Positions 6,471-14,549 of a DNA stretch of 64,000 nt are shown piece after piece. The translations under genes were made by a program, and so were the position numbers. The DNA lies in the NCBI GenBank assembly GCA_041447175.1, contig CP166960.1, forward strand, positions 1,814,519 through 1,878,518, written 5' to 3'. Position 1 is the first letter of the stretch, and the number at the start of each line of letters is the position of its first letter. A model generated the notes under the pieces. That model had not been told where the DNA came from and made no database searches. It saw only the letters and a list, made by a program, of their open reading frames with translations. Source of the DNA: Candidatus Bathyarchaeia archaeon (GTDB lineage: Archaea > Thermoproteota > Bathyarchaeia > Bathyarchaeales > Bathycorpusculaceae).

Positions 6471-6724
6471 CGGATTGGGTTAAGCGGGCACTGACGCGGC
6501 GCAAAGGAGCCGACAAAGCAGGACAACAAACGGCAACAGAAGCGTTGCCAAGTGAGCGGCTAGTTTTAGGCGTCAAATTCGCCATCACCGTCACCTTTTG
6601 CCTCTCAGCCGTCGAAATCGCCCACCTTGCCCTGCTTGGCTGCTGGAACAGCGAGGTCTTTGCCGCCATCACAGGGCTATCAGGCACGATAATGGGGATT
6701 CTGATTTCACAAAGGACGGAGTGA
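6437..6724 (+). CDS. Two-helix membrane protein (holin-like topology)
   Basis: The real gene most likely starts at GTG 6437 or TTG 6467; the longer frame from 6317 reads Arg/Gly-rich nonsense across the previous gene. From 6437 it has 95 residues: a charged N-terminal third, then a hydrophobic helix (GVKFAITVTFCLSAVEIAHL), a short turn and a second helix (FAAITGLSGTIMGILI) ending SQRTE. Two closely spaced helices with a charged start recall small phage holins, but holins cannot be identified from topology alone. Its stop overlaps a possible start of the next gene (GTGA at 6721-6724). Confidence 0.5.
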   Translation: MSASAEATESLTDWVKRALTRRKGADKAGQQTATEALPSERLVLGVKFAITVTFCLSAVEIAHLALLGCWNSEVFAAITGLSGTIMGILISQRTE

Positions 6725-7086
6725 GGCGAACCTATTTGGAGCCTAATATTGATTCGATGCAGAAACCTATAGAGGGTAGGAGCCGACAAGCCCAACCAAA
6801 GCGTTTTCTGCAAAGAAGAATCACCAACTTGGCTGAAAAATTTGACGGCGATACCCAAGCCATCCGAGCCCAGCTTATTTTGGACCTTAAAAGCCTGCAG
6901 GAGCTTGCGGTAGAACAAGTTCGGTCAAAAGAAGGCAGAAAAACGTTGGAACATCAAAGCTGGGCAAAACTAGCAACTTACATCAGCCAAGTCATCAACG
7001 GCATAACCAAAACCTACGACGTAACCCAAATCAAAACCGAACTGGACCAACTCAAAAAAGCCATAGGAGAACTCGAGAAGCAATGA
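6721..7086 (+). CDS. Small helical protein upstream of TerL (possible small terminase-like partner)
   Basis: A 121-residue helical protein if read from GTG 6721; alternatives are ATG 6757 (110 residues) and TTG 6829. Residues from about 25 on are two or three long charged helices (QRRITNLAEKF, QLILDLKSLQEL, IKTELDQLKKAIGELEKQ). Position directly before and overlapping (ATGA) the terminase large subunit gene is where phages encode TerS, but no helix-turn-helix is obvious, so this is only suggestive. The first 20 codons coincide with a copy of the dispersed element found at 26138 and 53011, so the N-terminus may have been recruited from, or invaded by, a repeat. Confidence 0.5.
   Translation: MRRTYLEPNIDSMQKPIEGRSRQAQPKRFLQRRITNLAEKFDGDTQAIRAQLILDLKSLQELAVEQVRSKEGRKTLEHQSWAKLATYISQVINGITKTYDVTQIKTELDQLKKAIGELEKQ
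6729..6780 (+). repeat. Dispersed element, copy 1
   Basis: Shares CCTATTTGGA, GATGCAG and CCTATAGAGGG with the element at 53011-53065, in the same order. It begins 5 bases after the stop of the two-helix membrane protein gene and lies inside the next reading frame. The tail CCTATAGAGGGTAGG can fold as CCTA/TAGG. It is the most divergent of the three copies. Confidence 0.65.
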
Positions 7087-8522
7087 CCATGGCACAGTTC
7101 CAACGGGAAATCACGCGGTGCAAACAGAAAGCCGAAAAAGCCGCTCAAAAACAGAAACAAACCTACCCCAAAGACCCCGTGCAGTTCTGCAAAGAAACCT
7201 TAGGCTTCAACCCCACCTCCTACCAAACCGCGCTCATCAGGCAGTTTGAAGAAAACCAATTCGTCGCGGCAAGGTGGGCAAGACAAACAGGCAAAAGCCA
7301 CACCATAAGCGCCCTGCTCCTCCACTTTGCGCTTACCAACCCAAACAGCAACATAGGCATCTTTGGTCCCAGCTGGAGACAAACCAAACTCATAATCAAA
7401 CACATCAACGGCTTCCTCAAAAAACTCCCCACCGAAAACAAAAAACCCCAAAAAACCGCCGTCGCCCTCACCAACGGCAGCACCATCGAAGCATACCCCA
7501 ACAACCCCGAAACCATCCGCGGACCCAAACTCCACATCGTCTACGCCGACGAATTCAACTTCATCCCCAACGACGAAGAACTCTACGACGCCAGCCTCTT
7601 CACGCTGGGCACAACCGACGGCAAATTCATCTGCACCAGCACCCCCTGGCGCACCGACAGCATATTCCACAAAATCTTTCACGACACAGCATACGAGGAT
7701 TACGCCAAAAGCCACGTAACATGGCAACAAGCCGTCGAACCCAACGGTCCCCTCAAGCACAAAATCCTTGAACGCATCAAACGACAACTCGAAAGCGACC
7801 CCGCAAGGTGGAAGCGGGAAATGGAGGCGGATTGGGCAGAGAACCAGAACGCGTGGCTTAGTCAAGCCTTAATCACCAGCTGCATTGACCAAGCCTTGGA
7901 GTACACCAGTTTTGAGCGAGCCGCCAAGGGCTGCTTCTATGCGGGTTTGGATTTGGGCAAACACCAAGACCACAGCGTCCTAGCCATAATCCACGCCGAA
8001 AACAGCCAGCTGCAACTGGCGCATATGCATCGGTTCCCGCTGGGCACACCGTACGCAAGCGTAATTGGCTACGTCAAAACGCTTAACGACCGATGGCAAA
8101 CCCTCCAAAGCGTCTTTGTGGACTGCAGCGGCGTAGGCGACTACATCGCCGAAGACATGCAAAACGCAGGCTTAGACAACGTAGAGGGCATCAAATTCAC
8201 GTTGGAATCTAAACAGGAGATGGCACAGCACCTCAAACAAGCCATGACAGAAAAACGCCTATACATACCATACGACGGAGAGCTTATTGCGGAACTTAAC
8301 GTTGAACAGTACGAGTTGTCCAAGGAAGGCAAAACCAAGTTTAGCCATCCGCAGGGCACACATGACGACCGTTTCTGGGCACTCGCATTGGCAGCTTACG
8401 CCACAAGAGTTGAGCCCGCCCCGCAGTTGTGGGTGGTTGCCAAAACCGCAAACACAGGCAAAACGCGGCTGCAAAAACTTCGCCACCAACGCGCCAAACA
8501 CAAAACACAAGGGGAAACCTGA
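7083..8522 (+). CDS. Terminase large subunit-like ATPase/nuclease
   Basis: A 479-residue protein with both TerL domains. The packaging ATPase part has a Walker A-like RQTGKS (67-72), Walker B HIVYADE (151-157, Asp-Glu) and the coupling motif CTSTPW (184-189). The RNase H-fold nuclease part has AGLDLG (Asp290), VFVDCSG (Asp347) and HDDRFW (Asp428/429), the three acidic sites expected for Mg2+-dependent cleavage. In head-tailed viruses TerL pumps DNA into a procapsid and cuts it. Here it is preceded by a small helical protein (ATGA overlap) and followed at once by an ABC-ATPase/GNAT fusion, with no portal, protease or capsid gene nearby. Third-position C-rich codon use matches host genes, so it is not a recent arrival. 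Confidence 0.85.
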   Translation: MTMAQFQREITRCKQKAEKAAQKQKQTYPKDPVQFCKETLGFNPTSYQTALIRQFEENQFVAARWARQTGKSHTISALLLHFALTNPNSNIGIFGPSWRQTKLIIKHINGFLKKLPTENKKPQKTAVALTNGSTIEAYPNNPETIRGPKLHIVYADEFNFIPNDEELYDASLFTLGTTDGKFICTSTPWRTDSIFHKIFHDTAYEDYAKSHVTWQQAVEPNGPLKHKILERIKRQLESDPARWKREMEADWAENQNAWLSQALITSCIDQALEYTSFERAAKGCFYAGLDLGKHQDHSVLAIIHAENSQLQLAHMHRFPLGTPYASVIGYVKTLNDRWQTLQSVFVDCSGVGDYIAEDMQNAGLDNVEGIKFTLESKQEMAQHLKQAMTEKRLYIPYDGELIAELNVEQYELSKEGKTKFSHPQGTHDDRFWALALAAYATRVEPAPQLWVVAKTANTGKTRLQKLRHQRAKHKTQGET

Positions 8523-9964
8523 TGACCCGCCGCAAAGAAACCCTTCAAGTCACCAAACTCAAACGGGTCTACAACCGCGCAAAGGGCACATTCTGCTTTG
8601 ACATCAGCTACCAAACCGCACCTGCTCAACGTAGCCAACGCACACGGGAAGTGGCGGAAGCGTTTGGACTGGGCGAAGACACAACCCAGCAGTTCACCCT
8701 CTACGACAACGTGCAGCTAAAAATCCGCCCAACCGACATCGTGCTCATCACCGGAGACAGCGGCAGCGGAAAATCCGCCCTTCTCAAAGCCCTCAAAGCC
8801 GACCTAGGCACCGAAGCCCAGGACGCCAAAGACCTCAACATCAAACCCGACACGCCCATCATCGAGACTGTCGGCGAAACCACCACCCGCGCCCTGGAAG
8901 TTCTCAGCAAAGTCGGCTTAAATGATGCCTTCCTGTTTCTGCGCAGCTATGCGGAACTGAGTGATGGCCAGAAACACCGTTACCAAATCGCAAGCTTAGC
9001 CCAGACCAGCGCGCAGTGGTGGATTTTGGATGAATTCACAAGCACACTGGACCGGGACACCGCCAAAATTGTTGCCTATAACCTTCAACGCCTCGCCAGA
9101 GCGCAGGGAAAAGCGGTTATAGCCGCGACCACTCACGCGGATTTGCTGCGGGATTTGGTACCCAACGTGCACATCCACAAACGCTACGGCAAACAAGTCA
9201 CCGTCCGCTACCACCCCAACGCCAAAGCCAAAACGTGCAGCTTAACCCGCCAAATGCACGTCGAGCAGGGCACAACCACAGACTACAAAGCCCTCAGCCC
9301 ATTCCATTACCGAACGGGGCGTTTGCCGCCTTCACGCAACATTTTTGTCCTCAAACGCAAAGCGGAACTCTGCGGCGTCATCGTGTACAGTTATCCGTCG
9401 CCGATGTGTTTTGGACGCAGCAAAGCTTGGAGGGGCACGTTCACAGAGTTGCAGCAGCAAGTGAGTATAATTAGCCGTGTTGTGGTGCACCCCAAGTACC
9501 GCAGCATTGGCTTAGGCGAAAAAATCATCCACGAAACCCTACCTATCTGCGGCACACCCTACGCCGAAGCCGTCGCGGTTATGGCAAAATATAACCCGTT
9601 TTTTGAGAAAGCAGGCATGCAAAAAACCGCTCAAAGCCAACCCCACCCCGCCGTCACCAAAGCTCTGGCGCAACTGCAGTCGCTTGGATTTGACGCTGCA
9701 TTGTTGTCCAGCGAAAGCCACAACCAACAGCGGCTCAACCAAATCGGCACACAACCTGTCCTCGAGGTGCTACAGGAACTGTCTAGGCTAAATGGCGCGG
9801 TACGCAAACGCATCGCGAACCTCACCAACGTTTACCCAAAGCATGAGGAATTTGTCAACAAAATCGGCAGCCTTGACGCTGGGGGTTTGGCGAAAGTTTT
9901 GAAGCGGCTGAGTTTTGCGGCGCAAACCAAGGTTTACCTATTTTGGGCGGGGAGCCAACTGTGA
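8522..9964 (+). CDS. ABC-type ATPase fused to a GNAT acetyltransferase domain
   Basis: A 480-residue protein from ATG 8522, which overlaps the terL stop; the longer frame from 8429 lies inside terL. The ATPase half has Walker A GDSGSGKS (78-85), signature LSDGQ (146-150), Walker B WWILDEF (166-172) and the switch His in TTHADL (His205). The second half has a GNAT acetyl-CoA site, VVVHPKYRSIGLGEKII at about 320-336. There are no membrane segments, so it is not a transporter. Archaea carry a known family of ABC ATPases fused to a predicted acetyltransferase (COG2401); its role is not established to my knowledge. The stop-start overlap with the terminase suggests they act together. Confidence 0.82.
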   Translation: MTRRKETLQVTKLKRVYNRAKGTFCFDISYQTAPAQRSQRTREVAEAFGLGEDTTQQFTLYDNVQLKIRPTDIVLITGDSGSGKSALLKALKADLGTEAQDAKDLNIKPDTPIIETVGETTTRALEVLSKVGLNDAFLFLRSYAELSDGQKHRYQIASLAQTSAQWWILDEFTSTLDRDTAKIVAYNLQRLARAQGKAVIAATTHADLLRDLVPNVHIHKRYGKQVTVRYHPNAKAKTCSLTRQMHVEQGTTTDYKALSPFHYRTGRLPPSRNIFVLKRKAELCGVIVYSYPSPMCFGRSKAWRGTFTELQQQVSIISRVVVHPKYRSIGLGEKIIHETLPICGTPYAEAVAVMAKYNPFFEKAGMQKTAQSQPHPAVTKALAQLQSLGFDAALLSSESHNQQRLNQIGTQPVLEVLQELSRLNGAVRKRIANLTNVYPKHEEFVNKIGSLDAGGLAKVLKRLSFAAQTKVYLFWAGSQL

Positions 9965-10174
9965 AGCGTTGTTTGGGGTTTGCGGCAGAGTTTGGTTGAG
10001 CAGGGTTTGGGTTTGGTTTAGAAGTTCCTCTTGCAGGGCGTTGTACTGTTCAAGTTGGGGGATGTTTGGGGTTTGCAGGGTTTGGGTAAACACAACGGTT
10101 GCATAGTTTATCACGATGCAGGAAAAGATGACGGCGGATGTGATGAGTAGCAGGGTTGATAGGTTTGTCTGCAT
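9938..10174 (-). CDS. Small single-helix membrane protein, Asn/Gln-rich tail (copy A)
   Basis: A 78-residue protein: a hydrophobic N-terminal helix at 8-30 (TLLLITSAVIFSCIVINYAT) followed by a polar tail rich in Gln, Asn, Thr and Pro with several NQT sequons that could be glycosylated outside the cell. GGAG lies 6 bases before the ATG. It is a paralogue of the frame at 10401-10622. The N-terminal helix resembles that of pilin-like or tail-anchored surface peptides, but no signal peptidase site is evident. Its end overlaps the 3' end of the ABC/GNAT gene by 27 bases, convergently. Confidence 0.6.
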   Translation of the reverse strand: MQTNLSTLLLITSAVIFSCIVINYATVVFTQTLQTPNIPQLEQYNALQEELLNQTQTLLNQTLPQTPNNASQLAPRPK

Positions 10175-10400
10175 TTCTTCTCCTGAAGGTGTTTGTGCGG
10201 ATGAGGTTTATGCGGTTTTTATGATGAAGAAGAGATACAGTTGCCTGTTTGGGCTTAAAAGTTCAGAGCTAAAAAACGCAAATCCCGAGTTCAGGCTTTG
10301 TTTAATTTGACTTTTTACACATAAAATCGGCAAGAAACATGTACAACACAAATTCGTTAAGCACCCAAAAACACTTAAACATAACAAAAGCAATGCAGGG

Positions 10401-10622
10401 TCAGGGGCTTGGAAGGGGCGTTTGTTGAGTTTGCGGAAGAGTCTGGTTGAAAAGGGAGTCCGTCTGGTTCAACACCGAATCCTCCAACGCCCTAAGCCGA
10501 TCCAGCTGCGGGATGTTACTGGTCTGCAAAGCACTTTGAACCACAACCACTGCATAATCGATGACAACACAGGTGAGAATAACTGCAGAAGTTAACAGCA
10601 GCAAAGTGGCGACCGAAGTTTG
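10401..10622 (-). pseudogene. Paralogue of the 9938 small membrane protein with its start codon lost
   Basis: The frame reads QTSVATLLLLTSAVIL and then LQTSNIPQLDRLRALED, LNQTDSLFNQTLPQT, closely matching the 78-residue protein at 9938-10174 (QTNLSTLLLITSAVIF, LQTPNIPQL). A good ribosome binding site (GGAGAAGG) is in the same position, but where the relative has ATGCAG this copy has TAGCAA, so the start is a stop codon (10623-10625). Translation could begin only at an internal TTG (10604), without a matching ribosome binding site. It is probably decaying, or rarely expressed. Confidence 0.6.
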
Positions 10623-10937
10623 CTAGCCTTCTCCTTCCTCCTCAAACTCAAAAAAACAAGCCGCAGTTTAATGGGTTGTTTCATTAATCGAAATATGTTG
10701 TCTTTTGACATACAAGAAAACCGCAAAAACTTGTTTGCATCACACAAGAAACTAGATTTTTTCTGCTAAACGTTTTTATACGCGAATAAGAAATGTTGCT
10801 ACATCACACTGACTCATGTAACCATGAAGCTCCCAGGCTGAAGCTTTTGAATAAATGCATGGAACGTTTGTGATAGGAGAATCGAACACACGTTAGAAGT
10901 ACAATCATTCCAAGACCTACCCTTAAGTAGGGAGGTT
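10605..10937. other. Intergenic region before the DEAD-box gene
   Basis: Holds a TATA-like TTTTTATACG at about 10771-10780, then roughly 140 bases before the first canonical start codon (TTG 10938). If transcription starts near 10800 the DEAD-box mRNA has a long leader, or the protein starts upstream of 10938 at a non-standard codon. A purine-rich GGAG occurs at 10876-10879. No RNA gene was recognised. Confidence 0.4.
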
Positions 10938-12041
10938 TTGAAAAGCATAAACGAGCTTGGATTTAAACAGCTTTTCCCCATACAAGCTCAAGCCATCTTG
11001 CCCCTGCTTGAAGGCAAAGACGTCATCGGGCAAGCCCAAACCGGAACCGGCAAAACCGCTGCGTTCGGCGTGCCCATGGTAGAAAGATTAGACCCCAGCA
11101 TCAGAAAAGTTCAGGGCTTAGTTTTGGTGCCTACACGCGAACTTGCCATGCAAGTTGCAAACAACATGCACCTGTTTGCTAAATACAAAAAACTACGCGT
11201 GCTGCCCGTTTACGGCGGAGCCTCCATGGAAAGGCAAATCCGCGAATTATCCAACGGCGCCCAAATCGTGGTTGGTACCCCGGGACGCGTAATTGACCTG
11301 TTGGAACGCCGCGTGCTGAACTTGGCTTCGGTGAAGGTTCTGGTTTTGGATGAAGCGGACCGCATGTTGGACATGGGTTTCATCGATGACATCACCTTCA
11401 TTTTGTCGCGGGCGCCCTCAACACGGCAGACTAGCCTGTTTAGTGCAACCATCGACAAGACGGTCATGAAGGTCTGTAACCGCTACATGAAGAACCCCGT
11501 GAAAATCTTTGTTAGCAAAGACGAGATTGGGGTGACGCAGATGAAGCAGTACTACAAGATTGTTAATCAGGGCGCCAAATTTGATGCCCTATGCACCATA
11601 CTGCATGACAGCGAAGTTGACCGCGCCATTGTGTTTTGCAGGACGCGTCATGAAACCAGCAAGGTCGCGGATAAGCTTGCGAAGAAGGGTTATCGAGCGC
11701 AGGCGTTGCATGCGGGGTATACGCAGCCTCAGCGGGAACGTGCCATAAACGCGTTTCGTGCAGGAAAACTGAATCTGCTGGTTGCCACGGATGTGGCTGC
11801 TAGGGGACTGGACATTGACGGCATTACGCATATAATCAACTTTGATGTCCCTGAGGACCCGTTGGTGTATTTCCACCGTGTAGGCAGAACTGCGCGGAAA
11901 GGTTCGGACGGCACAGCCATCACTTTAGTTAGTTATGGCGAGATGAGCAATTTTGACAGCATCAAATCCATAACCAAAACCAAAATTGAGGTTATGGATA
12001 CGGTTTGCAGTCAGGATTCGCCTGTTGTGGGCTTTTTTTAA
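10938..12041 (+). CDS. DEAD-box ATP-dependent RNA helicase
   Basis: A helicase of 367 residues from TTG 10938, with Q-motif FPIQAQAI (13-20), Walker A AQTGTGKT (33-40), DEAD (138-141), SAT (169-171) and HRVGRTAR near 315. It unwinds short RNA duplexes in RNA folding, ribosome assembly or decay. The frame stays open back to 10851 and the codons before the TTG read FQDLPLSREVL, exactly the conserved start of this family, yet that stretch has no ATG, GTG or TTG. The protein therefore probably begins upstream at a non-standard codon, such as ATC at 10881 next to a GGAG, or the region contains an error. There is no long C-terminal tail. Confidence 0.9.
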   Translation: MKSINELGFKQLFPIQAQAILPLLEGKDVIGQAQTGTGKTAAFGVPMVERLDPSIRKVQGLVLVPTRELAMQVANNMHLFAKYKKLRVLPVYGGASMERQIRELSNGAQIVVGTPGRVIDLLERRVLNLASVKVLVLDEADRMLDMGFIDDITFILSRAPSTRQTSLFSATIDKTVMKVCNRYMKNPVKIFVSKDEIGVTQMKQYYKIVNQGAKFDALCTILHDSEVDRAIVFCRTRHETSKVADKLAKKGYRAQALHAGYTQPQRERAINAFRAGKLNLLVATDVAARGLDIDGITHIINFDVPEDPLVYFHRVGRTARKGSDGTAITLVSYGEMSNFDSIKSITKTKIEVMDTVCSQDSPVVGFF

Positions 12042-12098
12042 ACCACTAACCATAATAGGCGGAAAATCTACTCTCTGTTGAGGTCACGACCAGAGAAA

Positions 12099-12242
12099 AT
12101 GTTTAGAGACCCAGTTTGCGGCATGGTACTAGACGAAAATACAGCGAAATTCAAAATAACCTATCAAGGCGAAACGTACCATTTCTGCAGTTTACAATGC
12201 AAAAAAAAGTTCAAGCGCCATGCAACCAAATACATCAAGTAA
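12099..12242 (+). CDS. YHS-domain mini-protein
   Basis: A 47-residue protein. It begins MFRDPVCGMVLDENTA and continues with YHFCSLQCKKKFK, matching the YHS domain (Cys in PVCGM, then YxFCSxxCxxxF), a small metal-binding module found at the ends of copper ATPases, in oxygenases and as free proteins. Four positions suit metal binding (CGM and FCSLQC cysteines plus His). It may serve as a metallochaperone or sensor. It stands alone after the DEAD-box helicase gene, with a gap of 57 bases. The family call is good; the metal is unknown. Confidence 0.78.
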   Translation: MFRDPVCGMVLDENTAKFKITYQGETYHFCSLQCKKKFKRHATKYIK

Positions 12243-12367
12243 AGCGGTACGCACTTGACTACAAAACAGAACAGGATTCAGAAAACACACCATCAAAGCG
12301 GCTACGGGTACAGCGAAGTTTTGGTTTCATCAAACACGTGAATCAGTTTTTTATAAAAAATTGAAGG

Positions 12368-13645
12368 TTAGAGTTTGTCGGTTGCAGAAACATCCATCAT
12401 GGTCAAGCCCGAGGCAGGTTTCGGGTAAAAGTCGGTGGATTTCTCGGGGAGACGAGCTCTTTTTTGAGCAATTTCCCATACTACCTTTGGACTGATGGAG
12501 TTAACAAGGAAAGCCAGTTTGGCTTCACCGCTGTCGATTTTATCCATTGCAGTCCGCATAGAACGCTCATAAAGAATGTCTTCCTCAATTTTCAGCTCAC
12601 CAGTTTTCATCATGGTGTTGAAAACAACGTCTTTGAGGATGACCACATCAAGGATGTGTTCTAAGTTGGATTCGTTTAAAGCAGCAAGTTTTGCAACTTG
12701 TTGTTCATCTCTCAAAAACAAACCGTAAGCCTTTGTCCCATCGTAGATGCAGAAAGCATGTTCAGATTTATGCTTCTTCAGGTAACCTTCCATTACACTG
12801 ACTTTGGGACTTAACTCTGAAATCTCAAAAAACGAAGCGAGCGCCTCAATGGTTTCTATAGTTAATTCAAATCGGCGCAGCAGCCTGTGAGTAGGCAATA
12901 CAACTAACCCCTCATCTTGAACCGGCACCATGTAGCTCATGTGGAAGTTAAACGCTGAATCCTCCGTCCACTCCACCTGACTTCGACGTTCATCACGATA
13001 AGCCAGAGCACTCTCATATCGGTGGTGCCCATCCGTGATAACCAAGGTTTTGCTTTCCATAGCCATCTGCACCAACGCAATTTTTTCAGGGTCCGTTACA
13101 CACCAAAGTTTGTGGCGTACCCGCAGCTCATCCTCCACCTCCATGTCTGGCGGCGTTTTGGCAACTTCACGGAGAAACTCAACGGTCACTTTTTCAGGGT
13201 CCGAGTAAATCAGAAACACCGGCTCAAGGTCCTTCTGAATTGTCCGCAGCATGTTAAGGCGGTCAGCTTTGGGCGCTGAATAGGTGGTTTCGTGAGGGAA
13301 CACTAGACCTTCGTTGTAGGGATACAGCCTCAACGCGGCAATTAATCCCGTGCGCGTACAGTTTTTGCCGTCTAAACGGAATTCTTGGCGGCACACGAAA
13401 ATTGCGGGTTCTTCATCTTTAGCCAGTACGTGCTCGTTTAGCCATTCGTAGATGCGTTGATGCACAGTTTGATAGCGGTTCTCTTCGATGGGCAAAATCA
13501 GGCGACAATAATTGTAGGGAGACTTCTCATAGTACTCCCGTTGCATATCTTGATTAATTTTGTCGTAGGGCTGAGTAATCAGGGACTTAAGAGCCCCTGC
13601 TTTTTCAGTATATCGAATGGCTTTGAAGGGTCGAACATCAACCAT
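12368..13645 (-). CDS. DUF1015 family protein in a serine operon
   Basis: A 425-residue DUF1015 protein. Signature segments are RPFKAIRY at the start, QPYDKI (25-30), PHETT (117-121) and TDGHHRYESAL (204-214). The family is widespread in bacteria and archaea and often lies beside serA; its reaction is not known to me. Here it is the last gene after an aminotransferase and SerA, 10 bases after the SerA stop, so a role in serine or phosphoserine metabolism is likely. The dedicated phosphoserine phosphatase SerB is absent from the operon, and DUF1015 is a candidate for that or a related step, which is inference. ATG start. Confidence 0.85.
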   Translation of the reverse strand: MVDVRPFKAIRYTEKAGALKSLITQPYDKINQDMQREYYEKSPYNYCRLILPIEENRYQTVHQRIYEWLNEHVLAKDEEPAIFVCRQEFRLDGKNCTRTGLIAALRLYPYNEGLVFPHETTYSAPKADRLNMLRTIQKDLEPVFLIYSDPEKVTVEFLREVAKTPPDMEVEDELRVRHKLWCVTDPEKIALVQMAMESKTLVITDGHHRYESALAYRDERRSQVEWTEDSAFNFHMSYMVPVQDEGLVVLPTHRLLRRFELTIETIEALASFFEISELSPKVSVMEGYLKKHKSEHAFCIYDGTKAYGLFLRDEQQVAKLAALNESNLEHILDVVILKDVVFNTMMKTGELKIEEDILYERSMRTAMDKIDSGEAKLAFLVNSISPKVVWEIAQKRARLPEKSTDFYPKPASGLTMMDVSATDKL

Positions 13646-13655
13646 AGGTATCCAC

Positions 13656-14549
13656 TCACTTCTCCAAAGCTTCTATAACCTTTTGAGCTATTTTTATACT
13701 AGTCTGAACTTGAGCTTCATAGGTCTGAGCCCCCACATGCGGCGTAGCAATAACGTTCTTGAGGGCAAGCAACCTGCTATTTTTTGGGGGTTCCTTTTCA
13801 AACACGTCCAAAGCGGCACCTTTAACTTTGCCGTGCAGAAGAGCGTCATAAAGCGCATCTTCATCAACGATTCCGCCTCGACTACAATTGATAAGCAACA
13901 CGTCATCTTTCATCTTGGCAAATTCTTTTGTGGAAATCAGATGTCGTGTGTGAGGAGTCAAAGGAACATGAATCGTAACAAAGTCCGCTTGCGGCAACAT
14001 CACGTCAATTGGGACGAATTCGTCACTGACACAAACATCAACAGTCAAAACCTTCATGCCCAGAGCAGAGGCAAGCCGTTTAACTTCTCGCCCGATGTTT
14101 CCGCAGCCCACAATGCCCAAGGTTTTTCCGTTGATTTCGGTGCCCATAAGTTCTTCTTTTAACCACTTGCCTTCCCTAAGGGTTAAGGTAGCTGGGATAA
14201 TATTTCGGGCAAGAACAAGCAGATGCCCAATGACAAGTTCGGCAACACTAACTGAAGCCACATGAGGGGTGTTTACGACGGCGATACCCTGTTTTTCAGC
14301 TTGCGCCACATCAATATTATCTAAGCCGTCGCCTGCGCGCCCAATCACTTTCAGGTTTTTTCCTTCGGAAAGGAGGTCAGCTGTAACTTTAGTTGCTGAC
14401 CGAACGATGAGCACATCGTATTCTCCGATTATGTTGGGCAACTCGGTTTTTGGAAGAGTCCACGCCTTTTTGACGAAGTACCCTTTCTGTTCAAACAGTT
14501 TGATTCCGTCTTCGAAAAGTGGGTCACTGATTAGAACTTTATAGGTCAC
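13656..14549 (-). CDS. serA: D-3-phosphoglycerate dehydrogenase
   Basis: A 297-residue D-isomer-specific 2-hydroxyacid dehydrogenase. The Rossmann motif GIVGCGNIGREV binds NAD; the catalytic set is visible as NCSRGGIVDE (Arg), the Glu of FEKEPP and His in TPHVGAQT. It oxidises 3-phosphoglycerate to 3-phosphohydroxypyruvate, the first step of serine synthesis. It is the short form without an ACT or ASB regulatory domain, so serine feedback by ACT is not expected. GTG 14549 is chosen because it overlaps the upstream aminotransferase stop (GTGA); TTG at 14564 is less likely. Cotranscribed with the aminotransferase and DUF1015. Confidence 0.9.
   Translation of the reverse strand: MTYKVLISDPLFEDGIKLFEQKGYFVKKAWTLPKTELPNIIGEYDVLIVRSATKVTADLLSEGKNLKVIGRAGDGLDNIDVAQAEKQGIAVVNTPHVASVSVAELVIGHLLVLARNIIPATLTLREGKWLKEELMGTEINGKTLGIVGCGNIGREVKRLASALGMKVLTVDVCVSDEFVPIDVMLPQADFVTIHVPLTPHTRHLISTKEFAKMKDDVLLINCSRGGIVDEDALYDALLHGKVKGAALDVFEKEPPKNSRLLALKNVIATPHVGAQTYEAQVQTSIKIAQKVIEALEK

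Noticed and set aside
7200-7865. 221-codon minus-strand frame opposite the terminase gene
   Set aside because: It is a Gly/Val/Phe-rich shadow of the C-rich third positions of terL, with no motif and no ribosome binding site.
7083-9964. Complete provirus
   Set aside because: No integrase, portal, protease, capsid or tail genes and no attachment repeats were found around the terminase cassette.
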